The position numbers and the translations under genes were made by a program. A DNA stretch of 64,000 nt. It comes from Exiguobacterium sp. SL-9 (GTDB lineage: Bacteria; Bacillota; Bacilli; Exiguobacteriales; Exiguobacteriaceae). Shown here one piece after another: positions 39,641-48,135 of the stretch. Location: NCBI RefSeq assembly GCF_004336985.1, contig NZ_SJUO01000005.1, forward strand, positions 1 to 64,000, written 5' to 3'. Every line of letters starts with the position of its first letter. Positions within the stretch are counted from its first letter, which is position 1. Under the pieces are notes generated by a model, which was not told the origin of the DNA, searched no databases, and was given only the letters and a program-made list of their open reading frames with translations.

Positions 39641-40744
39641 ATGAATTCAAGAACCCAGGCTCGTAGACGTCGCAAAGGCCCGTCTGCGTTTTATAAGCTG
39701 TTCAGCGCCCTCGTATTGATCGCCGTCATCGTTGGCTCGAGCATGTATGGGACAGCGTTTTATCAAGCACATAACATGTTGTCCGGTACGCAAGTGACAC
39801 TTGAGGATGATCCGACCCTCGAACCGACCCGATTCGATAAAGAGGATACCGAGAGCTTCCTCGTGCTCGGAACTGACTTGTCGCCGCAAAAGAAAGCGCG
39901 CGGTGAGTATGGTCGTTCAGATGTCATGATCGTCGTCATCTTGAATAAGAAGAACAAACAGACGACGATGCTAAGCATCCCGCGCGACTCGTACGTCAAT
40001 ATTGACTACACGGGCTTTAACATCCCATACGGCAAGACCGGTCTCGATCAAGATAAGATTACGCATGCGTATTACTTCGGATCGATGGACGAATCGAATC
40101 CGAACAACGGGATGCGGATGGCGACGAATACGATTGAGGATCTAGTCGGTATCGACATCGATCACGTCGTCTCGCTCAACTTCCAAGGGTTCGTCGACTT
40201 TATCGATGCCGTCGGCGGCGTCGAAATCGATGTCCCGTTCTCGTCTGAACAAAACAGTTATGACGCTTCTCGCGAAGTCGTTCAAGTCGAAGCAGGGCTG
40301 CAACAGTTGTCAGGTGAAGAGGCACTCGCTTACGTCCGGAACCGCTATGATGACCCGCGTGGGGATATCGGACGCGGACAGCGCCAGATGGAAGTGATCA
40401 ATGCGGTCCTTGACCAAGCGCTCGGCACATCGCTCATCAACAACTACGACAAAGTGTTGAAAGCGGTCGGTGACAACATGCAGACGACGCTCGGTCCGAA
40501 CGATTATATGCGTTTGATTGAAGACATCGGTGCCCTCAACAACACGGTCCAATATCAGTTGACCGGTGAAGGGGCCCGCGGCAATGACGGTCATTTCTAT
40601 TACTTCTTGAACGAGCCGTTGCTCGAAGAAGTCCGTTATCGCGTCCAACAGGCCGATGCGGGCAATGAAGTGGAACCGATGACCGATACAGAGCTCGAAA
40701 CGTATATGTACGACCCAGCTGGAATCACATACGAAGCACAATAA
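39641..40744 (+). CDS. LytR-CpsA-Psr family wall-polymer ligase
   Basis: LCP proteins move teichoic acids and other anionic polymers from lipid carriers onto peptidoglycan at the outer face of the membrane. The 367-residue protein has a basic cytoplasmic start (RTQARRRRK), one membrane helix (about residues 20-45) and the LCP domain. Within it are FLVLGTD, RSDVMIVV, SIPRDSYVNI, GGVEIDVPF and AYVRNRYDDPRGDIGRGQRQ, which hold the conserved Arg and Asp residues of the active site. The ATG at 39641 follows AAGGAGA. It forms a single-gene unit between two terminators. Which polymer it handles is not clear. Confidence 0.93.
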   Translation: MNSRTQARRRRKGPSAFYKLFSALVLIAVIVGSSMYGTAFYQAHNMLSGTQVTLEDDPTLEPTRFDKEDTESFLVLGTDLSPQKKARGEYGRSDVMIVVILNKKNKQTTMLSIPRDSYVNIDYTGFNIPYGKTGLDQDKITHAYYFGSMDESNPNNGMRMATNTIEDLVGIDIDHVVSLNFQGFVDFIDAVGGVEIDVPFSSEQNSYDASREVVQVEAGLQQLSGEEALAYVRNRYDDPRGDIGRGQRQMEVINAVLDQALGTSLINNYDKVLKAVGDNMQTTLGPNDYMRLIEDIGALNNTVQYQLTGEGARGNDGHFYYFLNEPLLEEVRYRVQQADAGNEVEPMTDTELETYMYDPAGITYEAQ

Positions 40745-40779
40745 AAAATGGTTTGCCGTCCGCGGCAAACCATTTTTTA
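40743..40779. terminator. Bidirectional terminator between the LCP gene and nagR
   Basis: A long stem (AAAAAATGGTTTGCCG with GCGGCAAACCATTTTTT) around a three-base loop lies between convergent genes, with A-rich and T-rich sides that suit both strands. Confidence 0.88.
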
Positions 40780-41505
40780 CGTCCGGTCCATGGCCACGGT
40801 GAACGAGTAGGCGTCACCACGGAACAAGGAGCGGCTATATTCGAACATGTCCCCATTTTCGAGATACGTTCGTTGATCAATCAATAGGACAGGAGCGTTT
40901 GGAGAAATCGTCAACAACGTTGCGTCCTCAAGTCCCGCACTCCGTGCTTCGAGCGTTTGGGTCGCGTTTTTCAGCCGAAGGCCGGACTGCTCGGCAAACT
41001 CGTAAATCGAGCCGATGGCATCCGTCTCGGTCAAGTCCGGCAATAAGGCGACCGGGATGTACGCCGTCTCGAGGGCGAGAACTTGTTCATCGGCGAGCCG
41101 CAAGCGGCGCATCTCATAGACGGGGGTATCGAGGGACACGCTCAACTTTTGAGCGATTTTTGCCGGGGCCGGGATGGTCTGGAACGATAATAGGCGACTG
41201 AACGGACGCATGCCCCGATGTTTGATTTCTTCGGAGAAACTCGTCAATCCGGATAAGGCCATCGTGATTTTCTTATTGGCGACAAACGTTCCCCGGCCTT
41301 TTTGCCGGCTCAAATAACCGGCGTTGACCAAGTTGGTGATCGCTTGACGGACCGTCATCCGACTGACGTTATAGCGCTCGGAAAACTCTCGTTCGGACGG
41401 AATCGATTCACCGGGTTGGAGAATGCCGGCATCTATTTGTTGCTTTAAATAGGCTTCAATTTGATAATAAATAGGTAGCGGTGATTGTTTATCAATCTGT
41501 AACAT
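40777..41505 (-). CDS. nagR: GntR/HutC-family repressor NagR
   Basis: This is the probable repressor of N-acetylglucosamine use. The 242-residue protein has an N-terminal winged-helix GntR domain (about residues 8-72, with PSEREFSERYNVSRMTVRQA) and a C-terminal UTRA effector domain (about 90-235). Length and the start LQIDKQSPLPIYYQIE resemble B. subtilis YvoA/NagR, whose effectors are amino-sugar phosphates. It lies near nagAB but in a separate unit on the other strand. I choose ATG 41505, preceded by AGGAGCG; an upstream start would add seven residues. Operator-like sequences lie upstream of nagA and of this gene. Confidence 0.85.
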   Translation of the reverse strand: MLQIDKQSPLPIYYQIEAYLKQQIDAGILQPGESIPSEREFSERYNVSRMTVRQAITNLVNAGYLSRQKGRGTFVANKKITMALSGLTSFSEEIKHRGMRPFSRLLSFQTIPAPAKIAQKLSVSLDTPVYEMRRLRLADEQVLALETAYIPVALLPDLTETDAIGSIYEFAEQSGLRLKNATQTLEARSAGLEDATLLTISPNAPVLLIDQRTYLENGDMFEYSRSLFRGDAYSFTVAMDRT

Positions 41506-41544
41506 GCATATCGCTCCTGACTTCAAAAGTAAGTGTTTCTTATT

Positions 41545-41573
41545 ATAGACTAAATTAGACTAGTTGTCTGAAC
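41545..41573. promoter_or_regulatory. Possible operator between nagR and the AlaX-like gene
   Basis: TTAGACTAGTTGTCTGAA is an imperfect palindrome (TTAGAC against GTCTGAA). Its reverse strand contains AGACAACTA, close to the ATACAACTA in the nagA operator region. It could be an autoregulatory NagR site. Evidence is limited to this shared word. Confidence 0.3.
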
Positions 41574-41601
41574 ATATCCTACAGAAAAGGCGGCGACAGC
41601 A

Positions 41602-42762
41602 ATGAATCCATGGCAATTTGAAACGACGGTGACCGAGACCCGCACCGATGCGCGCGGAACGTGGGTTGCGCTTGAATCAACGTTATTTTATGCGGAAGGA
41701 GGAGGCCAACCGCCTGACGCCGGTACACTCACCGGCGAGCCCGTGCTCGATGTGCAACGGGTCGATGACGTCGTTTGGCACTTGGTCGAACAGGAACTCG
41801 AACGTGGAGCGCGTGTGACCGGCGTCGTCGATGAGGCGGTCCGTCGCGACCACTCCATCCAACATACGACTCAACATGTGTTGACGGCCTTGTTAGAAGA
41901 CGAGTACGGCATTCAGACGTTAAGCTTTGGCATCGGACAAGAAGAATCGTCGCTTGAAATCGGGACAGAGACGTTCGACTGGATTCAAATCGAGTCGTTA
42001 GAACGAGACGTGCAACGCATCATCTTTGAAAACCGTCCCGTCTCCACATACGAACTCGTGTCTGAAGAGGTCGAGGTCGCGCGGTTACGTAAACCGACCG
42101 ATCGCACCGGGATGGTTCGGATCGTCGACATCGACGGCCTCGATTACAACGCGTGCGGCGGGACACATGTCGAGGCGACCGGTCAACTCGGGATTGTCCA
42201 CGTGACCTCGATGAAGAAAGTCCGCGGGAACGTCCGTCTGACCTATGTCGCCGGTCACCGTGCTTTGTCCGCCATCCATTCGTCGCGAACCGCATTACGG
42301 ACGATTCATCAAACGTTATCGACGACGAACGAGACGGTCGCTGCCCGCGTGATCGAGGAACGTAATCTTCGTCTAGAGCGGGACAAGGAAGTGAAAGCGC
42401 TCGAGGCACGGGTGGCGAAAGCGAAAGTCGCTGCCTTTTTGCAAGAAGACAATTATGTCATCACCCACATTGGCAAGACGGAAGCGGAGACGTTGACGAC
42501 GACGATCGTCGAGCGCATCGCCGCGACGGGCCGGATTGCCGTCGGGGCAAACCACTCGGGACAAAAGTTGTGGCTCATGCACGACGGGACGCATGACATC
42601 GCCATCGGTAAATTTTTGAAACGGACGCTCGACGACCTCGGCATCGGTCGTGGCGGCGGTAGCCATAAACAAGCCCAAGCCCGCTTCGAATCGGTCAGCG
42701 AGTTGGAGCACGCGACGGCAGAAATCGTGAAACGGCTTCAGGAAGGAATGGTATCATGTTGA
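41602..42762 (+). CDS. Alanyl-tRNA editing protein (AlaX type) with DHHA1 domain
   Basis: AlaX-type proteins act in trans to remove wrongly attached serine or glycine from tRNA-Ala. The 386-residue protein has an N-terminal AlaRS-like region (YAEGGGQPPD), the editing-site metal ligands HSIQH (HxxxH) and CGGTH (CxxxH), a helical linker (about 240-280) and a C-terminal DHHA1-like domain with GIGRGGGSHKQAQ. The aminoacylation domain is absent, so it is a free-standing editing factor. The start at ATG 41602 lies after AAAAGGCGGCG. Its end overlaps the GNAT gene by seven bases. Confidence 0.9.
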   Translation: MNPWQFETTVTETRTDARGTWVALESTLFYAEGGGQPPDAGTLTGEPVLDVQRVDDVVWHLVEQELERGARVTGVVDEAVRRDHSIQHTTQHVLTALLEDEYGIQTLSFGIGQEESSLEIGTETFDWIQIESLERDVQRIIFENRPVSTYELVSEEVEVARLRKPTDRTGMVRIVDIDGLDYNACGGTHVEATGQLGIVHVTSMKKVRGNVRLTYVAGHRALSAIHSSRTALRTIHQTLSTTNETVAARVIEERNLRLERDKEVKALEARVAKAKVAAFLQEDNYVITHIGKTEAETLTTTIVERIAATGRIAVGANHSGQKLWLMHDGTHDIAIGKFLKRTLDDLGIGRGGGSHKQAQARFESVSELEHATAEIVKRLQEGMVSC

Positions 42763-43184
42763 AAATTGAACACGGCACAGAAGCCGAACTGATTGAACAG
42801 GCACGGGTCGTGCGAGCGACGGTATTTATTCACGAACAAGGCATCGCCCCTGAACTTGAGTATGACGAGCTCGACCCAGACTGCATCCATTTTGTCGGGA
42901 CGGTGGAGGGCGAGCCGGTGACGACGGCGCGTCTGCGTCCAATCGGCGACGGGATCGGAAAAGTGGAACGGGTCGCCACGATCGCGACGGCACGAGGTAA
43001 CGGATACGCGAAGGAAATCATGCTCGCCATCGAATCCGTCGCCCGGACGAACGAGTTACGTGAGCTCAAACTTGGGGCCCAACTGACGGCGCTCCCGTTC
43101 TATGAACGAATCGGCTACGAGGCATACGGCGATGAATTTTTAGACGCCGACATCCCGCACCGGATGATGCACAAGGCGTGGTGA
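42756..43184 (+). CDS. GNAT-family N-acetyltransferase
   Basis: This is a 142-residue acetyltransferase of the GNAT superfamily. It starts with a family-like segment (VRATVFIHEQGIAPELEYDE). The acetyl-CoA region appears as VERVATIATARGNGYAKEIM, with the RGxGxA-type loop, and LPFYERIGYEAYGDEF is near the C-terminus. The pattern matches small ElaA/YjcF-like enzymes. The substrate is unknown. The ATG at 42756 overlaps the AlaX-type gene, and a promoter for the lysine operon follows about 40 bases downstream. Confidence 0.88.
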   Translation: MLKIEHGTEAELIEQARVVRATVFIHEQGIAPELEYDELDPDCIHFVGTVEGEPVTTARLRPIGDGIGKVERVATIATARGNGYAKEIMLAIESVARTNELRELKLGAQLTALPFYERIGYEAYGDEFLDADIPHRMMHKAW

Positions 43185-43220
43185 CCATTGTTTGAAATTT
43201 TCCTTTTTTCTAAAAAAAGG

Positions 43221-43249
43221 TTGGCAAGCCGTGAAGCATTTGTTATAAC
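43221..43249 (+). promoter_or_regulatory. Sigma-A promoter of the lysine operon
   Basis: TTGGCA (43221-43226), a 17-base spacer and TATAAC (43244-43249) with an upstream TGT that may extend the -10. Transcription would start near 43257, a few bases before the L-box. Confidence 0.72.
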
Positions 43250-43263
43250 TAAAACTAACAACT

Positions 43264-43440
43264 GACAGATAGAGGTTGCGAATGACATGAGTACGCTTGA
43301 TCGACACGGACGCATTCCGGATCGAGCCGAAAGGGGAAATTCGCCGAAGTCGACGTTCGCATGCGTACGAACGAAGGCTGGGGTAGTCGTGAACAACGCC
43401 TACACTGCCATGGATGAAATGCCATGGAGCGCTATCTACG
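43264..43440 (+). promoter_or_regulatory. Lysine riboswitch (L-box) of the lysC operon
   Basis: The L-box core is complete: GATAGAGGTTGCG at the 5' side, CATGAGTA, then GCCGAAAGGGGAAATTCGCC and GAAGTCG, GGCTGGGGTAG, a GCCATGG hairpin, and GGAGCGCTATC at the 3' side, which pairs with GATAG to form P1. Lysine binding is known to stop transcription in such elements. Downstream lie a small hairpin and a strong terminator before lysC. The leader region 43185-43556 holds no other gene. Confidence 0.95.
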
Positions 43441-43442
43441 GA

Positions 43443-43463
43443 ACGATTCTTTAATCGTTTTTC
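43443..43463 (+). other. Short hairpin after the L-box
   Basis: AACGATT pairs with AATCGTT around a CTTT-type loop, followed by TTTC. It precedes the main terminator and may be part of the switch or a second weak terminator. Confidence 0.45.
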
Positions 43464-43475
43464 AACTGCGCGTAC

Positions 43476-43524
43476 AAGCGGCAGACCGTAGGGAGAGTGC
43501 TTCCTACCGGTCTGCCGCTTTTTC
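43476..43524 (+). terminator. Riboswitch-controlled terminator before lysC
   Basis: AAGCGGCAGACCG-TAGG pairs with CCTA-CGGTCTGCCGCTT around a GAGAGTGCTT loop, followed by a T-run. It is the strongest hairpin in the leader and sits between the aptamer and lysC. Confidence 0.88.
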
Positions 43525-43556
43525 TGTTGGTGGACATCATGAAAGTGGGGAACCTG

Positions 43557-44756
43557 ATGACAACCGTATTGAAATTCGGAGGTAGCTCCGTTGCCACAAT
43601 TGAACAACTCCAGGCCATTTCCGAATATTTACAGACTCGGGTCGCGGCCGGAGAAAAGCTTGTCGTCGTCGTTTCCGCGATGGGGAAGACAACCGACTCG
43701 CTCTTGTCACTCGCCAAACAAATCACGGAACGCCCGATGATTCGCGAACTGGACCGCTTGCTCGCGGTCGGTGAGGAACAGACGATCAGTCTGCTCAGCA
43801 TCGCCTTGAACTCACGAGGCGTCGCCGCCATCTCGCTCACCGGCCAACAAGCCGGAATCGACACGATGGGGATTCACACGAAAAGTAAAATCAAGGCGAT
43901 TCGCAAAGAAGTGCTCGAAGAGAAGTTGCGGACATATGACGTCGTCATCGTCGCCGGCTTCCAAGGCGTCAATGAGTTCGGTGATGTGACGACGCTCGGA
44001 CGAGGTGGATCGGATACGACCGCCGTCGCCTTGGCCGCTGTCCTTAGCAAACGTTGTGAAATCTACACGGATGTCGCCGGCGTCTACACGGCTGACCCGC
44101 GCATCCATAAAGCAGCACGCCGGCTAGATACCGTCTCGTACGACGAGATGATGGAGATGAGTGCACTTGGGTCGAAAGTGATGGAGATGCGTAGCGTCGA
44201 GCTTGCGAAAAAATTTGATGTGAACATCTTTGTAGGAAAGACGCTTGCGAGCGAAGGAGGAACATGGATCATGGATATGACACAGGCGATGGAACAAAAA
44301 GCGGTGACGAGCGTGAGCGTCGTGAAGAACGTGCTCAGCGTATCGATTAAACATATTCCACATTCGGTGGCAGGAGTCGCCGACATTTTCGAGAAGTTGT
44401 CACAGCGTCATGTCAATATCGATATGATCAGTCAGACGGCGTTCGACGGGGAAGTGTTCTTATCGTTCACGTGTCCGCTCGATGAAGAGGCGTTTCTCGA
44501 AGAGGCGCTCGCGGAATTGACCGAGACGTTCCCACAAATCAAAATCGACCGTCATACCGAGCATGCCAAAATCTCTGTCGTCGGCATCGGCATGCGTGAC
44601 GCGACCGGGGTCGCCGCCGAACTGTTCGCCACGTTCCGCGAGAGCGGGATTCCATTCTATCAAGTCACGACATCCGAGATCAGCATCTCGTACACGATTA
44701 ACGAACAAGACGTCGAAGCAGCCGTCGCGGCCATCGCGACCCGCTTCAAGTTATAA
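43557..44756 (+). CDS. lysC: Aspartokinase
   Basis: Aspartokinase phosphorylates aspartate, the first step to lysine, diaminopimelate, threonine and methionine. The 399-residue protein has the kinase start VLKFGGSSVA, VVVVSAMGKTTDSL, TLGRGGSDTTAVALAA and two C-terminal ACT domains (about residues 265-395) for feedback control. The length matches the single-polypeptide LysC type. I start at ATG 43557, after AGTGGGG; ATG 43539 would add six residues. Transcription is controlled by the lysine riboswitch upstream, so lysine should be the main regulator. Confidence 0.95.
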   Translation: MTTVLKFGGSSVATIEQLQAISEYLQTRVAAGEKLVVVVSAMGKTTDSLLSLAKQITERPMIRELDRLLAVGEEQTISLLSIALNSRGVAAISLTGQQAGIDTMGIHTKSKIKAIRKEVLEEKLRTYDVVIVAGFQGVNEFGDVTTLGRGGSDTTAVALAAVLSKRCEIYTDVAGVYTADPRIHKAARRLDTVSYDEMMEMSALGSKVMEMRSVELAKKFDVNIFVGKTLASEGGTWIMDMTQAMEQKAVTSVSVVKNVLSVSIKHIPHSVAGVADIFEKLSQRHVNIDMISQTAFDGEVFLSFTCPLDEEAFLEEALAELTETFPQIKIDRHTEHAKISVVGIGMRDATGVAAELFATFRESGIPFYQVTTSEISISYTINEQDVEAAVAAIATRFKL

Positions 44757-44768
44757 GGAGGACGCCAC

Positions 44769-45764
44769 ATGTATAACGTAGCCGTCGTCGGTGCGACCGG
44801 TGCCGTCGGCCAAAAAATGATTGACGTATTGACTGAGTATGAATTTCCGATCAACGAATTGATGCTGTACGCATCGTCCCGTTCAGCTGGGAAGACCGTG
44901 AACGTGAACGGTACGGACGTCGTCATCCGAGAATTATCGGACGCGATTTACGCAGATCCGATTGATATCGCCCTCTTCTCGGCCGGTGGGAGCATCAGCG
45001 AACAATATGCGCCTCGCTTGAGTAAACAAGGGGTCATCGTCATCGACAACTCGAGTGCATTCCGGATGCAAGCGGACATCCCGCTCATCGTCCCGGAAGT
45101 GAACCGGGTCGAACTGAGCCCGGACAAGACGCTCATCGCCAACCCGAACTGCTCGACGATCCAATCGGTCGTCGCGCTCGCGCCGCTCGCCGAAGTATAC
45201 GGGTTGACTCGCGTCGCCTATACGTCGTATCAAGCCGTCTCCGGATCAGGACAAAAAGGGATTGAAGACTTGGAGCGTGGCGCACGTGGGGAAGAGCCGA
45301 AGAACTATCCGTATCCGATTTATGATAACGTCTTGCCACATATTGATGTGTTCTTAGAGAACGGTTATACGAAAGAAGAGCAGAAGATGATCGAGGAGAC
45401 ACGCAAGATTTTAAATGCGCCGAACCTCGGTGTCACAGCGACGTGTGTTCGTGTCCCGGTCCGCAACAGCCACGCCGTCTCCATCACGGTCACGCTCGAC
45501 CGCGACGCGACGCTCGCCGAAGTGAAAGCTGTGCTCGCGGACGCGCCGGGTGTCGTCTTGATGGATAACCCAGGGGAACTCGTCTATCCGACACCGCTCG
45601 ATGCGAACGGGACAGACGACGTGTACGTCGGCCGTATCCGTGTCGACGAGTCGCAACCGAACACGTTCCATCTCTGGTGCGTCGCTGATAACGTTCGAAA
45701 AGGTGCGGCGGCGAACGCCGTTCAAATCGCCCAGTGCATGATCGGGCAGACCGCTACGAAATAA
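44769..45764 (+). CDS. asd: Aspartate-semialdehyde dehydrogenase
   Basis: Asd reduces aspartyl phosphate to aspartate semialdehyde with NADPH. The 331-residue protein has the N-terminal VGATGAVGQKM nucleotide-binding loop and the catalytic cysteine near residue 128 in NPNCSTIQ. The conserved SYQAVSGSGQKG and VRVPVRNSHAVS segments follow. It starts at ATG 44769 behind AAGGAGG, 12 bases after lysC. Confidence 0.96.
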   Translation: MYNVAVVGATGAVGQKMIDVLTEYEFPINELMLYASSRSAGKTVNVNGTDVVIRELSDAIYADPIDIALFSAGGSISEQYAPRLSKQGVIVIDNSSAFRMQADIPLIVPEVNRVELSPDKTLIANPNCSTIQSVVALAPLAEVYGLTRVAYTSYQAVSGSGQKGIEDLERGARGEEPKNYPYPIYDNVLPHIDVFLENGYTKEEQKMIEETRKILNAPNLGVTATCVRVPVRNSHAVSITVTLDRDATLAEVKAVLADAPGVVLMDNPGELVYPTPLDANGTDDVYVGRIRVDESQPNTFHLWCVADNVRKGAAANAVQIAQCMIGQTATK

Positions 45765-45776
45765 GGGGGAAATCAA

Positions 45777-46658
45777 ATGTTTACAGGAGTCGCAACCGCA
45801 CTCGCTACACCGTTCCAAGCAGACGGTCAGTTACATCTCACAGCGTGGGAAGCATTGATTGAAGATCAAATCAAAGAAGGCGTCAGCGGCCTCGTCATCG
45901 GGGGAACGACTGGTGAAGGCATGACCATCACGGACGAAGAGTTCGAGACGCTTCTCGTCAAAGCGATTGAAGTCGCTGCCGGCCGCACCGTCATCATCGC
46001 CGGAACCGGGTCGAACAATACGGCGCTCAGCATTCAAAAGACGAAACGAGCCGCCGAACTTGGAGCCGAGATGGCGATGGTCGTCACACCTTATTACAAT
46101 AAATCGACGCAAGCGGGTCTGATCGCCCACTTCACAGCGATCGCCGACGCGTCACCGATTCCGCTCATGCTCTACAACGTACCTTCACGGACGGGCGTCG
46201 CGCTTGATCCGGCAACGGTCGGAGAACTCGCCGATCATCCACGCATCGCTGCGCTTAAGGAAGCGAGCGGCGATATCTCGGTCATGGCTCAAATGATGGC
46301 TCATGTACCGGAAGGGTTCCCGGTCTATTGCGGGAACGATGATCAAATTCTTCCTTATATGGCTTGGGGGGCGCAAGGTGTCGTCTCGGTCCTCTCGAAC
46401 GTCTATCCGGGTGCGACGGTTGCGCTCGCCGAGGCGCTCCTCGCGGGAGACTTGGAGACGGCGCGCACATGGCAGCTCCGACTGCTCCCGGTCATCGACG
46501 AATTGTTCGCTGAAGTGAACCCGATTCCGGTCAAAGCGGCACTAAATGCGCGCGGCTTCGAGTTTGGCGCACCACGCCTCCCGCTCGTCCCGATGAGCGC
46601 GACGGCCGAAGCACGCCTCTTGTCGGCGATGGAGCAGTTTAATGAGGTGAGACAGTGA
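45777..46658 (+). CDS. dapA: 4-hydroxy-tetrahydrodipicolinate synthase DapA
   Basis: DapA condenses pyruvate with aspartate semialdehyde. The 293-residue TIM-barrel enzyme carries GTTGEGMTIT, the catalytic tyrosine in YNVPSRTG and the Schiff-base lysine in LKEASGD. It starts at ATG 45777 after AAGGGGGAA and overlaps dapB by four bases. Confidence 0.96.
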   Translation: MFTGVATALATPFQADGQLHLTAWEALIEDQIKEGVSGLVIGGTTGEGMTITDEEFETLLVKAIEVAAGRTVIIAGTGSNNTALSIQKTKRAAELGAEMAMVVTPYYNKSTQAGLIAHFTAIADASPIPLMLYNVPSRTGVALDPATVGELADHPRIAALKEASGDISVMAQMMAHVPEGFPVYCGNDDQILPYMAWGAQGVVSVLSNVYPGATVALAEALLAGDLETARTWQLRLLPVIDELFAEVNPIPVKAALNARGFEFGAPRLPLVPMSATAEARLLSAMEQFNEVRQ

Positions 46659-47404
46659 ATTTACTCATTCATGGATACGGAGCGATGGGACAAATCGTCG
46701 AAGAAGTCGCCCGGACACAAAACGTGAACGTCGCGGCGATTGTCTCGCCGGCTGGAGGGGAACATCCTGCCTCGCTGCAAGACGTCACCGCCGATGTCGA
46801 CGTCGTCATCGACTTCTCGAACCCGGCACTGTTGGATGACGTGCTCGCGTTCGGAAAAGCCAAGCACATCCCGCTCGTCATCGCGACGACGGGGTTCTCC
46901 GAGGCAGAGCTCGCTAAAATTGAGGCGGCGTCTCAGGAAATCCCGATTTTTCAGTCGTACAATACGTCTTATGGGATCGCTCTCCTGAAACAGTTGCTCG
47001 ACCAACTCGTCCCGCTCACGCTTGGGTATGACATCGAAGTGATTGAGGCGCACCACCGTAAGAAAGTCGACGCACCGAGCGGGACAGCGGAACTGCTCGC
47101 TCGTGCCATCGAGGCGAAACGAGACGTGACACCGGTATATGACCGGACACCGCGGCGGGAAGCGCGTGCGGCTGATGAACTCGGCATGCACTCGGTACGT
47201 GGAGGGACGATTTTCGGTGAACATACCGTCCTGTTTGCCGGAGACGATGAAATGCTCGAATTGAAACATACGGCCCTGTCCAAACGTGTCTTCGCGAACG
47301 GGGCACTCGCTGCGGCGGCAACGATTCTTGACCGCCCAGCCGGATTATACAATTTAACGAACCTATACGAGGAGGCCACTCATGTTACTCACAAACGCTT
47401 ATGA
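46655..47404 (+). CDS. dapB: 4-hydroxy-tetrahydrodipicolinate reductase DapB
   Basis: DapB reduces the DapA product to tetrahydrodipicolinate with NAD(P)H. The 249-residue protein has an N-terminal dinucleotide fold ([11 protein letters not shown]), TTGFSEAE, and the signature [15 protein letters not shown] near residue 131, with the active-site histidine and lysine. The start is GTG at 46655, in a GTGA overlap with the dapA stop. The last 23 bases overlap dapH. Confidence 0.95.
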   Translation: MNLLIHGYGAMGQIVEEVARTQNVNVAAIVSPAGGEHPASLQDVTADVDVVIDFSNPALLDDVLAFGKAKHIPLVIATTGFSEAELAKIEAASQEIPIFQSYNTSYGIALLKQLLDQLVPLTLGYDIEVIEAHHRKKVDAPSGTAELLARAIEAKRDVTPVYDRTPRREARAADELGMHSVRGGTIFGEHTVLFAGDDEMLELKHTALSKRVFANGALAAAATILDRPAGLYNLTNLYEEATHVTHKRL

Positions 47405-48089
47405 AATCGCGCAATACATTAAAGATGCCAAGAAAGAAACGCCTGTCAAACTATACGTCAACGGTCAATTGGCCGGTCTCACGATCGAAGATGCCAAAGC
47501 TTTCGGAACGGACGAGTCGAAGCTGTTTTTGACGACAGCAGAACGTGCGGCCGCTTTCGTTGAAGCGAACGCAGCCGTCATCACGGACACACATCTCGAG
47601 TACGATCGCCGGAACAGTGCCGTACCGATGCTCGACACGACACAGTTGAACGCCCGCATCGAACCAGGTTCGTTCATCCGTGACCACGTTCAAATCGGCA
47701 ACAACGTTGTCGTCATGATGGGGGCCGTCATCAATATCGGTGCCGTCATCGGCGACGGGTCGATGGTCGACATGAACGCGGTCATTGGTGCCCGCGGAAC
47801 GCTCGGCAAAAACGTCCACCTTGGCGCCGGCGCCGTCGTGGCGGGTGTCCTTGAGCCACCTTCAAAAGACCCGGTCATCATTGAAGACGGTGTCATGGTC
47901 GGTGCGAACGCCGTCATCTTGGAAGGTGTCCGCATCGGTGAAAATGCCGTCGTCGCAGCAGGCAGTGTCGTCACACAAGACGTACCGGCCGGCGTCGTCG
48001 TCGCCGGTACGCCAGCCCGCGTCATCAAGCAGAAGGATGAAAAAACAGCAGAAAAAACACAACTTGTTGATGACTTACGCTCCCTGTAA
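47382..48089 (+). CDS. dapH: Tetrahydrodipicolinate N-acetyltransferase DapH
   Basis: DapH acetylates tetrahydrodipicolinate, committing to the acetylase branch of lysine synthesis. The 235-residue protein has an N-terminal helical domain (about residues 1-85), then left-handed beta-helix hexapeptide repeats ([18 protein letters not shown] onward) and the [15 protein letters not shown] acetyl-CoA region. It starts at ATG 47382 after GAGGAGG inside the end of dapB. The branch next needs an N-acetyl-aminotransferase and a deacetylase; the deacetylase gene dapL/hipO is absent here, and an ilvE-like gene comes next. Confidence 0.95.
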   Translation: MLLTNAYEIAQYIKDAKKETPVKLYVNGQLAGLTIEDAKAFGTDESKLFLTTAERAAAFVEANAAVITDTHLEYDRRNSAVPMLDTTQLNARIEPGSFIRDHVQIGNNVVVMMGAVINIGAVIGDGSMVDMNAVIGARGTLGKNVHLGAGAVVAGVLEPPSKDPVIIEDGVMVGANAVILEGVRIGENAVVAAGSVVTQDVPAGVVVAGTPARVIKQKDEKTAEKTQLVDDLRSL

Positions 48090-48135
48090 CGTATAATAGA
48101 CAGAAAATATAAACAATGAATGGGAGAGTTGAACT

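Noticed and set aside
43202-43221. Hairpin CCTTTTTT/AAAAAAAGG after the GNAT gene
   Set aside because: It is a homopolymer pairing of T and A with no following T-run, and overlaps the -35 of the lysine promoter.
48090-48135. T-box leader upstream of ilvE
   Set aside because: The 46-base gap is too short and has no T-box core sequence; the gene is transcribed from the lysine promoter.
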